A stretch of DNA of 64,000 nt from contig JARGPB010000004.1 of the NCBI GenBank assembly GCA_029212905.1, forward strand, positions 124,001 through 188,000, given 5' to 3'. Both the position numbers and the translations under genes were made by a program. How positions within the stretch are numbered: position 1 is the stretch's first letter; every line of letters begins with the position of its first letter. Source of the stretch: Thalassovita sp. (GTDB lineage: Bacteria; Pseudomonadota; Alphaproteobacteria; Rhodobacterales; Rhodobacteraceae). A model generated the notes under the pieces. That model worked only from the letters and a program-made list of their open reading frames with translations, was not told the DNA's origin and did no database searches. Of the stretch, positions 17,207 to 25,354 are shown in pieces.

Positions 17207-18127
17207 ATGCTGCATATTAATCGTACGGACCTCAACCTGTTCATCGTATTTGAAGCCGTCTACTCGCAGGGCGGCGTAACTCGTGCGGCCGAGACGCTGA
17301 ACCTGTCGCAACCCACGATCAGCCACGCCTTGGCCCGGCTGCGTGAGCGCGTCGGTGACCCACTGTTCGTCCGGCAGGGACAGAAGCTGGCTCCGACACC
17401 GATGGCCGAGCGGATCATTGGCCCAGTCCGTGACGCGTTGAAGATTTTCGAACGTACGCTGGGAGAACTTGATGGGTTCTCGCCTGAAAGCGCCGAGATG
17501 CATTTCAACATCGGCATGCGCTCGTTGATGGAAAGCACCTACCTCCTGCCGCTGGTTCTCTTGCTGAACGAAAACGCGCCCGGCGTCTCGGTTTCCGCCT
17601 GTCCTTTTGACAGGCGTCGGCTGGAACAGTCGCTGGCCTCTGGTGAGTTGAATTCCGTGATCGACGTGTTTCTTCCCGTTTCGGCGGACGTGCAGCGTAT
17701 GCATTTGGGCGCGGCGCCGTCTGTTGTGGTGGCGCGACGCGGGCATCCGTTGATCGACGGACAAGTAGACCTGGAAACCTATCTTAAGGCCGAACATGTT
17801 TTGGTCACGTCGCGACCACACGGTCTCGGCCCCGAAGATCAGGCCCTCTCGCGTATCGGGCATAGCCGCAATATCAGAGGGCGCTGTCAGCAGATCAACA
17901 CAGCGATGCGTATCGTGGCGTCGTCCAACATGCTTTTGACCATGTCGGAAACATTCGCCATCCGCGCCAACACCTGGTTTGACAATCAGGTGTTGCCAAC
18001 CCCGTTCGCCGCCGAGACCGTCGATACCTATCTTTACTGGCATGGCAATTCGGATGCCGACCCCGCGAACCAATGGTTCCGCGAAATGATCAAGGCGACA
18101 GTGGCCGAAACCCAACCGAGCCCATGA
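17207..18127 (+). CDS. LysR-family transcriptional regulator
   Basis: This 306-residue LysR-type regulator has an N-terminal winged helix-turn-helix (LFIVFEAVYSQGGVTRAAET, LSQPTISHALARLRERVGDP, LFVRQGQKLAPTPMAERI) and a C-terminal effector-binding domain of the NodD/SyrM-like group (MRSLMESTYLLPLVLLL). It is divergent from the acyl-CoA operon, which is the usual arrangement for the operon's own regulator, and convergent with the TRAP transporter whose stop codon is 4 bp away. The start is ATG 17207; no strong Shine-Dalgarno is seen, only GAGAG at 17193-17197. The effector is unknown, probably a substrate or CoA ester of the divergent pathway. Confidence 0.86.
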   Translation: MLHINRTDLNLFIVFEAVYSQGGVTRAAETLNLSQPTISHALARLRERVGDPLFVRQGQKLAPTPMAERIIGPVRDALKIFERTLGELDGFSPESAEMHFNIGMRSLMESTYLLPLVLLLNENAPGVSVSACPFDRRRLEQSLASGELNSVIDVFLPVSADVQRMHLGAAPSVVVARRGHPLIDGQVDLETYLKAEHVLVTSRPHGLGPEDQALSRIGHSRNIRGRCQQINTAMRIVASSNMLLTMSETFAIRANTWFDNQVLPTPFAAETVDTYLYWHGNSDADPANQWFREMIKATVAETQPSP

Positions 18128-18131
18128 GAGT

Positions 18132-19412
18132 TCAGAACAACGCATGAGTCGCCAACATTCCGATAACCAGCAACAGATCCGCAGCTAGGAAAGGCAAAAT
18201 GCCCGCAAAAATCTGTTCGAGACGTACCAAATCTTTTGCGACCGAGTGAATGACGAAAACGTTCAGCCCTACCGGAGGAGTGATCATTCCGATCTCCAGC
18301 AATTTGGCCAACAGGATACCGAACCAAATCACATCTACGCCCTGCGCTTCGATCAATGGCAGGAAAAGTGGCAAAGTGAGAAGCATTGCTCCGATCGGTT
18401 CCAGGAACATGCCAAGCGCCAGGTAGATCAGCGTAATCAGGATCAGGATGCCCAGAACGCCCAGCCCCAGACCTTCGATACCCGAGCCGATCCAGCGCGA
18501 CAGACCGGACAAGGCCACCAGGCGGGTAAACAGGTTGGCGCCAATCGCGATCATGAACAGCGAACCCGAAGACAAGAGCGTATCGACCGCGCTTTCCTTG
18601 AACGCGTCCCACGACAGGGTTCTGCGGGCCAGGCCAACGATCACGGCAATCACCGCGCCCACTGCACCCGCCTCGGTGGCGGTAAACAGCCCCGAGAACA
18701 ACCCACCAAAGACCACAAGGATCATCAAGATTACCGGCCAGACCTCGCGGACGCCATCCCAACGTTCCTGCCAACTGCCCGCCTGGGCACGAGGCAATCT
18801 GTTTGGCGCCAGCATATAGGTGATGAGAACCGCGCCGATATAGAGCGCCAGCGAGATCAACCCGACGATCAACCCACCAACGAACAGCTTGGTGATCGAC
18901 ACCTCGGCCTGGATGCCGAACAGGATCAACAGAATAGAAGGTGGGATCAGGGCGCCAATCGTGCCGCCCGCCGCAACAGAGCCCGTCGCAATACGGATGT
19001 CATAGCCCTGCCGGTGCATTTCTGGCACCGCAATCCGACCAATGGCGGCCGAGCAGGCGATTGACGATCCGGTCACAGCGGCGAAACCGCCAGCCCCCGC
19101 CAAAGATGCGATGGCCAATCCTCCGGGCATCCAGCCCAGCCAGGCGCGTGCGCCTTCGAACATGCCGCGGGTCAGGCCCGAATGGTAGGCGACATATCCC
19201 ATAAACAGGAACATAGGCACCGACGACAGGGTCCAGCTAGCAGCAAAATTATAGGGCACAGTCGACAACATCGACATTGCCGGACGTTCTCCGACGATTG
19301 CCCAGATGCCTACGACAGACACCAAGATTAGCGACACCGCGATGGGTACCCGCAATAAAATAAGGACGAGAACGGTGATCAGAGCGACCACACCAATAGT
19401 CATCGGGTCCAT
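18132..19412 (-). CDS. TRAP transporter large permease (DctM type)
   Basis: This 426-residue, very hydrophobic protein has about twelve predicted membrane segments and DctM-family features (VPMFLFMGYVAYHSGLTRG, GGTIGALIPPSILLILFGI, MFLEPIGAMLLTLPLFLPL, ITPPVGLNVFVIHSVAKDL). It forms the sodium-driven channel of a tripartite ATP-independent transporter in the inner membrane. It follows the small permease by 3 bp and the binding protein lies further upstream in the same operon, giving order P-Q-M. Its stop faces the LysR gene at 4 bp. The transported carboxylate is unknown; the adjacent acyl-CoA operon suggests an organic acid. Confidence 0.9.
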   Translation of the reverse strand: MDPMTIGVVALITVLVLILLRVPIAVSLILVSVVGIWAIVGERPAMSMLSTVPYNFAASWTLSSVPMFLFMGYVAYHSGLTRGMFEGARAWLGWMPGGLAIASLAGAGGFAAVTGSSIACSAAIGRIAVPEMHRQGYDIRIATGSVAAGGTIGALIPPSILLILFGIQAEVSITKLFVGGLIVGLISLALYIGAVLITYMLAPNRLPRAQAGSWQERWDGVREVWPVILMILVVFGGLFSGLFTATEAGAVGAVIAVIVGLARRTLSWDAFKESAVDTLLSSGSLFMIAIGANLFTRLVALSGLSRWIGSGIEGLGLGVLGILILITLIYLALGMFLEPIGAMLLTLPLFLPLIEAQGVDVIWFGILLAKLLEIGMITPPVGLNVFVIHSVAKDLVRLEQIFAGILPFLAADLLLVIGMLATHALF

Positions 19413-19415
19413 TTG

Positions 19416-19952
19416 TCAGTCCATCTGGTTAGGGGGTTCGGCAATCTGCGCCTGATCGGCCGGTATGTCGGCAAATGCACCGCGTGAGACTTCGACAAGG
19501 CGGACGCCCAGAACGATAGTCATCAGCGCAAAGCTGACGGGCAGGATCCAGTAACCGGGCCATGTATAAAACACGATTGTACCCGCTTCGACATATGCAC
19601 CTCGGCCGGTCTGAACCAATGCCTCTTTCATCGTGCCCCATGCCAGCATGGCATACACCACGAAAGACAGAACAAACCCGAATAGATAGATCCAGCGATG
19701 CGTAGGCTTGGGCATCATGTCGGTGAATACCGAAGCTTCGACATGGCGGCGCTGCAACTCGGCGTAGGCGATCGGAAGAAAGCTGACCAGTATCATGTAG
19801 TATTTCGAGACAAGGTCGGCGGTGGCCGGAAACCCGGCCCCCAACACGTTGCGCATGAACACGTCGATCACGATCTGCAGTGCCATCAGAACGAGGACAG
19901 CACTGCCGATCAGCTTGGTCGCCGTGCCAACAAAGCTATGTAACAGCTTCAT
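19416..19952 (-). CDS. TRAP transporter small permease (DctQ type)
   Basis: This 178-residue protein has four predicted membrane helices, as expected for DctQ. FMRNVLGAGFPATADLVSKY and QRRHVEASVFTDMM are typical of the family. It bridges the binding protein and the large permease in the inner membrane. It starts 9 bp after the stop of the binding-protein gene and ends 3 bp before the large permease. Confidence 0.87.
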   Translation of the reverse strand: MKLLHSFVGTATKLIGSAVLVLMALQIVIDVFMRNVLGAGFPATADLVSKYYMILVSFLPIAYAELQRRHVEASVFTDMMPKPTHRWIYLFGFVLSFVVYAMLAWGTMKEALVQTGRGAYVEAGTIVFYTWPGYWILPVSFALMTIVLGVRLVEVSRGAFADIPADQAQIAEPPNQMD

Positions 19953-19961
19953 CGGATCGCC

Positions 19962-21071
19962 TTACTGGCCGTAGGACGCGTAGGCGATCTTGGACCAGAT
20001 CTCGTTATAGCGAAGCTCCGCCAGTTCCTCGGCCGAACCAACATTGACGACCAGACCTTCCCACTTGGTCAGAAGCTCCTGATAGCGCGCAATCTTGGCT
20101 TCGGCGTTGGTGACACCACGCTCGGTCAGAGTGCCGGCAACGCTGGCCAGATGCATCTTGCGGAATTCTGCGGCCTTGTCCTGCAACGCCTGATCGGGCG
20201 TGATGAACTCGATGCCGCTTTCTTTGCCTTTAGCAGTAGCGTCCTCGGTTTTGGACACCCAGGATTGCACCCCGATGGTCTGGGCGTATTGCGCAGCATG
20301 AGCCAGCGCCTGGCGGTCATCGGCGCTCATCCGGTTCCACAGCAGCATCGAAACATTGGTCATCGCAGCAGCATTGAACACACCTTGATCAATCAGGGTA
20401 ACGCTCTCGACCACGTCATAGAGTTGGGCGTTTTGCAGGTCAGCCACCGAGGAATAGGTTGCGTCAATCACCCCCGAGCTGAGACCCTCGAACAGTTCAG
20501 AAGACGGCATCTGCGCCGGCTCGCCACCTAGAAACTCAACAAAACGGGTAAAGACTGACCCGGCGGTCCGAATACGGACACCGGCCATGTCCTCGACCGT
20601 GCGGATCGGTTTGGTCGACAGGAATTGATAGTTGGTGGTCGCATCCGAGCCGAGGAAAACCTGACCATTGGCCGCGAATTCGGCAATGCACTCATCGCAG
20701 GTTGCCAGGTATTCGGTTACAGCTGAGGAAATCGCTCGGTTGTCTGTACCTAGGATGGACAATTCACCGACCAGGCCGCTTTCCGGATAGTCCGCTGCGA
20801 AATATGGCAGGATGATCGGGCCCATCTCTGAAACCCCGTCGCGAAGACCCGAGTTCATCTCGTTTGGCGCCAGCAAACCTGACGGAGTATCGTTGCCGGA
20901 CCAGCGCCCATCTGTCAGTTCGGAAAGCTTGGCAAAAAGGGCGGGATAGCCATCAGTGGCAAGAACATGCTTGGGGCCAAACGATGAGGTTGCCCTGATT
21001 TCTTCAGCGTGCCCCACGGTGGCGGACGTCACTGCGACAACCGCAGCGGCGACGATATTGGAATACTTCAT
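19962..21071 (-). CDS. TRAP transporter substrate-binding protein (DctP type)
   Basis: This 369-residue periplasmic protein has a Sec signal peptide (MKYSNIVAAAVVAVTSATVG, cleaved after HAEE or close by). The ligand-binding Arg region of the DctP family is visible in VEDMAGVRIRTAGSVFTRF, followed by LGGEPAQMPSSELFEGLSSG, which lines the pocket. The start is ATG 21071 with AAGGAGG 6 bases upstream; the in-frame start at 21170 would bury the signal peptide. It is the first gene of the P-Q-M operon. Its leader contains the odd 14-mer reported separately at 21084-21097. Confidence 0.88.
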   Translation of the reverse strand: MKYSNIVAAAVVAVTSATVGHAEEIRATSSFGPKHVLATDGYPALFAKLSELTDGRWSGNDTPSGLLAPNEMNSGLRDGVSEMGPIILPYFAADYPESGLVGELSILGTDNRAISSAVTEYLATCDECIAEFAANGQVFLGSDATTNYQFLSTKPIRTVEDMAGVRIRTAGSVFTRFVEFLGGEPAQMPSSELFEGLSSGVIDATYSSVADLQNAQLYDVVESVTLIDQGVFNAAAMTNVSMLLWNRMSADDRQALAHAAQYAQTIGVQSWVSKTEDATAKGKESGIEFITPDQALQDKAAEFRKMHLASVAGTLTERGVTNAEAKIARYQELLTKWEGLVVNVGSAEELAELRYNEIWSKIAYASYGQ

Positions 21072-21578
21072 GATTTCCTCCTTAGATCGGAAGAGCGAGC
21101 TCTTCTCGAACAGTTCCGGCTGGATTAGGAACCTGCGCGGGTTCCGAACCGGATGTTGCCTCCTCTCCACCCCCGTCCGTCGAAGGTGGAATCAACACAA
21201 TCAGGCATACTATAGAAAACCAGAATATATCTATGACGCTGGCATGAACTATGTGCATGATCAAAATGAAGGATTTGGATAGATCCAGTTGGGCTTGCCA
21301 CAAAGTTTCCGGCTGGATTGGCAAGATTTGCGATAGTCGGCAGTATTCCCCAAGAAGTTGATCTACTCAGTACCCGTCATGATTTCGTACAAAAGGGGGG
21401 CTGATGGGTTTCATCTCCCAATCCTTCAGAGAAGAGATCAGGGATGTCCGCTCCATCAGGTCCAGCCGTCGAACGGGCATATTGCCCTCAACGTGACCGG
21501 CAAGGATATCTTGCTAACACTAAAGGTTCTGGAGGATCGGAAATAATTTCTTTTTTAGCAATAGTTTATAGAGAAGAG
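21072..21578. other. 507-bp stretch with no clear gene
   Basis: This lies between the TRAP operon and the 3' end of the tRNA-Thr gene. It holds the TRAP ribosome-binding site, the 14-mer at 21084-21097, and a 13-bp direct repeat (TTCCGGCTGGATT) at about 21114 and 21307. Short ORFs on either strand (for example 62 residues at 21358-21546) have no recognisable domain and no good ribosome site. I see no integrase fragment and no clear terminator. Confidence 0.6.
21084..21097. other. 14-mer identical to the start of a common sequencing adapter
   Basis: AGATCGGAAGAGCG equals the first 14 bases of the Illumina TruSeq read-2 adapter. It is embedded in a short dyad, GAAGAGC-GA-GCTCTTC, directly upstream of the Shine-Dalgarno sequence of the TRAP binding protein. 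It may be chance or a library artefact left in the assembly. Confidence 0.5.
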
Positions 21579-21654
21579 TGGTGCCTCAAGAGGGACTCGA
21601 ACCCCCGACCTTGTCCTTACGAAGGACCTGCTCTACCAGCTGAGCTATTGAGGC
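21579..21654 (-). tRNA. tRNA-Thr (anticodon CGT)
   Basis: The reverse strand folds as a tRNA of 76 nt including an encoded CCA. The acceptor stem GCCTCAA pairs fully with TTGAGGC. The D arm is GCTC-AGCTGGTA-GAGC, the anticodon loop is TTCGTAA (anticodon CGT, decoding ACG), and the T arm is GGGGG-TTCGAGT-CCCTC. The outermost anticodon-stem pair appears to be a G/A mismatch. The 3' end faces the accessory left half of the window, the usual side for integration of genomic islands, although no integrase is visible here. Confidence 0.92.
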
Positions 21655-21762
21655 CTTCTTCTCATCCATGGCCTCTTGGGCCACGCCATGGGCATTCGTG
21701 CAGATCACCGCAAAAGCCCTGTGGATCGGGGCTATAGCACCCCGATCTCGCTTGGGAAAGAC

Positions 21763-23277
21763 CTATTTTTCCTCTTGCAGTGCCTCAGCTTTGGGCTCGT
21801 CCGGCGCCTCTACTTCGTCCTCGACGATCTCAGCGTCGACGACAGGAATTGCGGCGTCCTCGACCTGTTCCTCCTCGGCGTCGTCCTGGCTTTGATCCTC
21901 CAGTGCGCCAACGATCAGCGGCAACATGGCCACGCCGGTGACGCTACCGACCTCGCTCGTTGCGGGCACGCTCCACTCAAGGGTATCGAAGGCCTGACAA
22001 TTTTCGCAGACCGGCCCCCACTCAGAGTGAATGTTGTGGCAATTCTTGCAAATCCACTGCGGACCACGCGGCGCATTCAATGCGCGAGCCAGCCAGCCTT
22101 TGACCACCCGATCCGAGGCACCTTCGCCGCGTTCAACCGCAGCCATGATCGTCAAAGCGCGCGAGTCCGGGTTTTCCTCCAGCAGATCAGCAAGGGCACG
22201 ACGCGCAGCGGGGAAATCCTCGGTCGCGATCAGAAGCTCTGCTTGAATCAGCCGGGTTTCACGATGATCGGGGTGATATTTGAACAGCTGATAGAACCGT
22301 TTGAGCCGGTCAGCAGGCGCCTCGTCAGGGACAATCGCAGCAAAGACAGCAGCCAGATCGGGGTGAGGCTGGGCATCCCACGCCTTTTTCAGGATACGCG
22401 TCGCCAGTTTGGGTTTGCCCTGCTCAATATAGCTCCGCGCGGCATAGCACGCCGCTGGGATCAAATCGGGCGACAGACGGTTGGCTTCGATCGCAATCTC
22501 ACGGGCAGCAATATCGTTGCCTTCGTCCAGAATGCCTTTGGCCTGCGACAGCGCCAATACCGCGTCACGGCGTTTATGCACGTCACGCGGCAAAGACCCC
22601 TGTTTCAACTTGATATTCAGCGTGTTGCGGGCGCCGGACCAGTCGCGCGCCTGCGCCTGCAGTTTTAGCAACACGTCCTGTGTTTCCACATGTTTGGGGC
22701 GCAGGGTGATCGCCTTTTCCGCCAGTTTACGGGCCGTATCGGCATCCCCGTCCGCCAGCTTTTGCTTCATGATCCCACGCACACCGACAAACCGGGTTTT
22801 TTCGTCTGTCAGCAGCTTTTTATAGCTTTCTTCGGCTTTTTTACGATCACCGGACATTTCAGCGGCCTGAGCCGTCAGCAGGTTCGTCAGCTCGGGTTTT
22901 CCCAGGTATTTCTCGGCTCTGGCGGCTTTGCTCATCGCCAAACGTGCCTCGCCCGAAGCAAGGGCCATCATGCCTTCGGTCAGCGCCTTATAACCTTTGC
23001 GTTCACGGTTCCGATCAAAATACCGCGACAGGGCCGTTTCATCCCCGTTCAGGAATTTCAACACAGCAATCGTTAACGAGGCCAGCTTGAGCAGCAACCA
23101 AATCGCCAACACCAACACTAGCAACGCAATGACCGCGGTCAGCGGCGTCAGGTTCAACTCGATCCCGCCAACAGCGACGCGGACGCCACCTTCGAGTTCC
23201 AGCAAATATCCAGCACCAAGCGTCGCAGCAGCGACAAGGGCGACGAAAACGACAATCTTAATCAGAGACCACAACAT
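21763..23277 (-). CDS. HemY-like membrane protein with TPR helices and a C-terminal zinc ribbon
   Basis: This 504-residue protein has two N-terminal membrane helices (SLIKIVVFVALVAAATLGAG, then AVIALLVLVLAIWLLLKLAS) followed by the HemY_N region (LNGDETALSRYFDRNRERKG) and a helical-repeat domain. Near residues 408-427 it has CKNCHNIHSEWGPVCENC, a four-Cys zinc-ribbon pattern also seen in alphaproteobacterial homologues. The tail is strongly acidic. The exact biochemical role of HemY of this type is not settled; it is not the protoporphyrinogen oxidase of the same name. It lies 13 bp after mic60 in the conserved hemD-mic60-hemY order and is probably co-transcribed with them. Confidence 0.82.
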   Translation of the reverse strand: MLWSLIKIVVFVALVAAATLGAGYLLELEGGVRVAVGGIELNLTPLTAVIALLVLVLAIWLLLKLASLTIAVLKFLNGDETALSRYFDRNRERKGYKALTEGMMALASGEARLAMSKAARAEKYLGKPELTNLLTAQAAEMSGDRKKAEESYKKLLTDEKTRFVGVRGIMKQKLADGDADTARKLAEKAITLRPKHVETQDVLLKLQAQARDWSGARNTLNIKLKQGSLPRDVHKRRDAVLALSQAKGILDEGNDIAAREIAIEANRLSPDLIPAACYAARSYIEQGKPKLATRILKKAWDAQPHPDLAAVFAAIVPDEAPADRLKRFYQLFKYHPDHRETRLIQAELLIATEDFPAARRALADLLEENPDSRALTIMAAVERGEGASDRVVKGWLARALNAPRGPQWICKNCHNIHSEWGPVCENCQAFDTLEWSVPATSEVGSVTGVAMLPLIVGALEDQSQDDAEEEQVEDAAIPVVDAEIVEDEVEAPDEPKAEALQEEK

Positions 23278-23290
23278 GTTTCGTTACCCC

Positions 23291-24511
23291 TTAATTCGAC
23301 GCCACTTGGGCGCTTAGGTCTTCTGCCGCGGCGATAGCCTCAGCGCGCTGGGTGGCACGGGCCATCCAGTCGGTCAGCTCGACGCGGCCCTCTTCGGGGA
23401 GGCCCTCGAGCTCGGCCATGGCGTCGGTCAAACGCCCATCCGCCAACGCCGCTTCGGCGCGGGACAAGACCGCATCGGCGCCCTCACCCTCCTTGGGCTC
23501 CAGAGAGCGAACGCCCAGCTGATTGCGGAAGAAATTCCAGACGTTGCCGCCGGTGCCTTCGTCCTTGCGCGACGCGGCCAGCGCCTTGCGCGCGGCAATC
23601 GGATAATCGACCGTCAGTTGTGCAATCGTGGCCACGCCCGTGTCAGCGACCGCACTCAGCGCCGCCGGGACCGTCAGGCCAGCCGCCTCTAGGTCCGCCA
23701 TTGCATCGGCAAAACTCGCCCCGGTATCCAACGCAATCTGAACCCGCGATATGGCCGAACGGATCATCGCCTGCTGGGCGGTCATCTCGGCGCTTGCCTT
23801 GTCTTCCTGAGCGGCGGAAACCAAGGCGTCAACTTCGACCTTTTGTTTCTCCATTGCGTCTTTCAGCGCTTTTACCTCACGCTCGTATGCCTCGACTGCG
23901 GCGGCTGCGGCGCCACCTTCTGCGGGGCGTTTTTCCAGATCCGTAAGCCGGGATTCCAATCCTGCGTACTGGGCCGACAGCTCTGACATCGCCGTCTCGA
24001 CACCCAAAACAGCGTCCGTCACGGGGGACAGATCTGGCTCGGGCACCGTGATGTTCTCGGCCGCAACCAAGCGTTTTTCCAACGCGGCCATCGTTGCATT
24101 CTGTTTCCGAAGCTGCGCATCCAATGCTTCGATCGCTGCGATGCTCTTGGAGCCAGACAAGCCTTCGGGGAAAATGAACTGCGAAGCCCCGAACCCCAAG
24201 CCAGCGGCCACAACGCCGCCCAAAACAAGAGGAACAAACCCTACTTTCTGCACCACAACCGGGTCTTCCGGCGGGGGCGCGGTCACGGTGTCGGCCTCGG
24301 GTGGAATTTCCTCTGCGGCAGTATCGTCATCTTCTGGGGTGTCATCCGAAGTCTCTTCGGCGATTTCGGCCGCTTCGCCGCTCTCTTCTTCGGGTGTGTC
24401 CGCGGAATTGTCTTTGTTAGTTTTCTGGTCTTCCTCTTCGATGATGACCGCATCTACGATCTCTTCGGTCGGCACCTCTGGATTATTCTTATCTTTTTCG
24501 GGGTCGGACAC
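23291..24511 (-). CDS. mic60: Mic60/mitofilin-like inner-membrane protein
   Basis: This 406-residue protein has a long acidic N-terminus rich in Glu, Asp and Thr (residues 1-80), one membrane helix (VGFVPLVLGGVVAAGLGFGA, about residues 90-113), a coiled-coil stretch (AIEALDAQLRKQNATMAALE onward) and a C-terminal mitofilin-like region (TDWMARATQRAEAIAAAEDL). It is the bacterial counterpart of the mitochondrial crista-junction protein and shapes intracytoplasmic or inner membranes. The start is GTG 24511; an ATG a few bases upstream is out of frame. Its place between hemD and hemY-like is the known alphaproteobacterial arrangement and supports the call more than the low-complexity sequence does. 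Confidence 0.82.
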   Translation of the reverse strand: MSDPEKDKNNPEVPTEEIVDAVIIEEEDQKTNKDNSADTPEEESGEAAEIAEETSDDTPEDDDTAAEEIPPEADTVTAPPPEDPVVVQKVGFVPLVLGGVVAAGLGFGASQFIFPEGLSGSKSIAAIEALDAQLRKQNATMAALEKRLVAAENITVPEPDLSPVTDAVLGVETAMSELSAQYAGLESRLTDLEKRPAEGGAAAAAVEAYEREVKALKDAMEKQKVEVDALVSAAQEDKASAEMTAQQAMIRSAISRVQIALDTGASFADAMADLEAAGLTVPAALSAVADTGVATIAQLTVDYPIAARKALAASRKDEGTGGNVWNFFRNQLGVRSLEPKEGEGADAVLSRAEAALADGRLTDAMAELEGLPEEGRVELTDWMARATQRAEAIAAAEDLSAQVASN

Positions 24512-24579
24512 CGCGGGTCATCCTTTCGAATCTGGAACCAAAATAACTTACTCGGATCATAAGACTAAAGGGACAGAGC

Positions 24580-25281
24580 TTAACCCTCAAGTCGGGTCAC
24601 TGCGTCCATCAGTCCCTGCGTGACGCTCAGCATTGCCTTTGCGTCAGGTGTTGTCGCGATTTCCATCCGGGAAATTGCCATACCTGCAAAGACCTCGGCG
24701 ACAGCGGGGCTAAGCGCAGCGACCCAAACCCGAGCATTCTCGGGCAACTGCCACGCAAATATTCGCGCCGAGCGAGGTGAAAAAAGCGGCACTATTACTG
24801 GCAAACTAGAGGCTAGCGCCCTCAATGCCTCTTCTGTTAGTGCGCATTCCGTCTGTGAATAGACGATCTGCTCGTCCGTGGCACAGCCTGCCTCTGACAG
24901 GGTGCGCGCAACATCACCTCGTGTGTGCTGGCCCCTCAGATGCAGCAGGGGACCCTGATCACCATCGGCCAAAATCCGCCTGACCAGAGCCTCGGCATTC
25001 GCGCCAACACTTGTCGGATGCATGCCAGCCGCCTGCGCCGCACGCGCGGTGGCATCCCCAACCGTGTAGCAACGCAACCCCGGCGCCCCGAAGGGCACCG
25101 CATTAGCCGAGGTGAAAATCAGCGCCTTGTACCCGGTCAGGTCGGCCTGAAATGCGACCGGATCAATGCGCAAAACGGGAGAACACAGGATACGTACCTC
25201 GGACCCGCACGCCTGGCGCAACTGCTCTGCAAACCGGGCAGAGCCTTCTTTGGGACGGGTCAGCAGGATGGTCGGGCGCAT
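24580..25281 (-). CDS. hemD: Uroporphyrinogen-III synthase
   Basis: This 233-residue cytosolic enzyme closes and inverts ring D of hydroxymethylbilane to give uroporphyrinogen III for haem and other tetrapyrroles. The family is poorly conserved; the call rests on the N-terminal TILLTRPKEGSARFAEQLRQ, the FTSANAV block, a VGDATARAAQAAG loop and the late VPLFSPRSARIF region, plus its position upstream of mic60 and hemY-like. It is divergent from tsaD with 73 bp between, a likely two-way promoter region. The gap to mic60 is 68 bp. Confidence 0.85.
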   Translation of the reverse strand: MRPTILLTRPKEGSARFAEQLRQACGSEVRILCSPVLRIDPVAFQADLTGYKALIFTSANAVPFGAPGLRCYTVGDATARAAQAAGMHPTSVGANAEALVRRILADGDQGPLLHLRGQHTRGDVARTLSEAGCATDEQIVYSQTECALTEEALRALASSLPVIVPLFSPRSARIFAWQLPENARVWVAALSPAVAEVFAGMAISRMEIATTPDAKAMLSVTQGLMDAVTRLEG

Positions 25282-25354
25282 TTGGCAAGCCGGGATTGTT
25301 TGAAACTGCTTCTGGTGTTACCTGCCGTGCAACTACGTTGCAACGGGCAGAGCC

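Noticed and set aside
21358..21546. 62-residue ORF between the TRAP operon and the tRNA as a phage or integrase remnant
   Set aside because: No recognisable motif, no ribosome site and no matching fragments in other frames.
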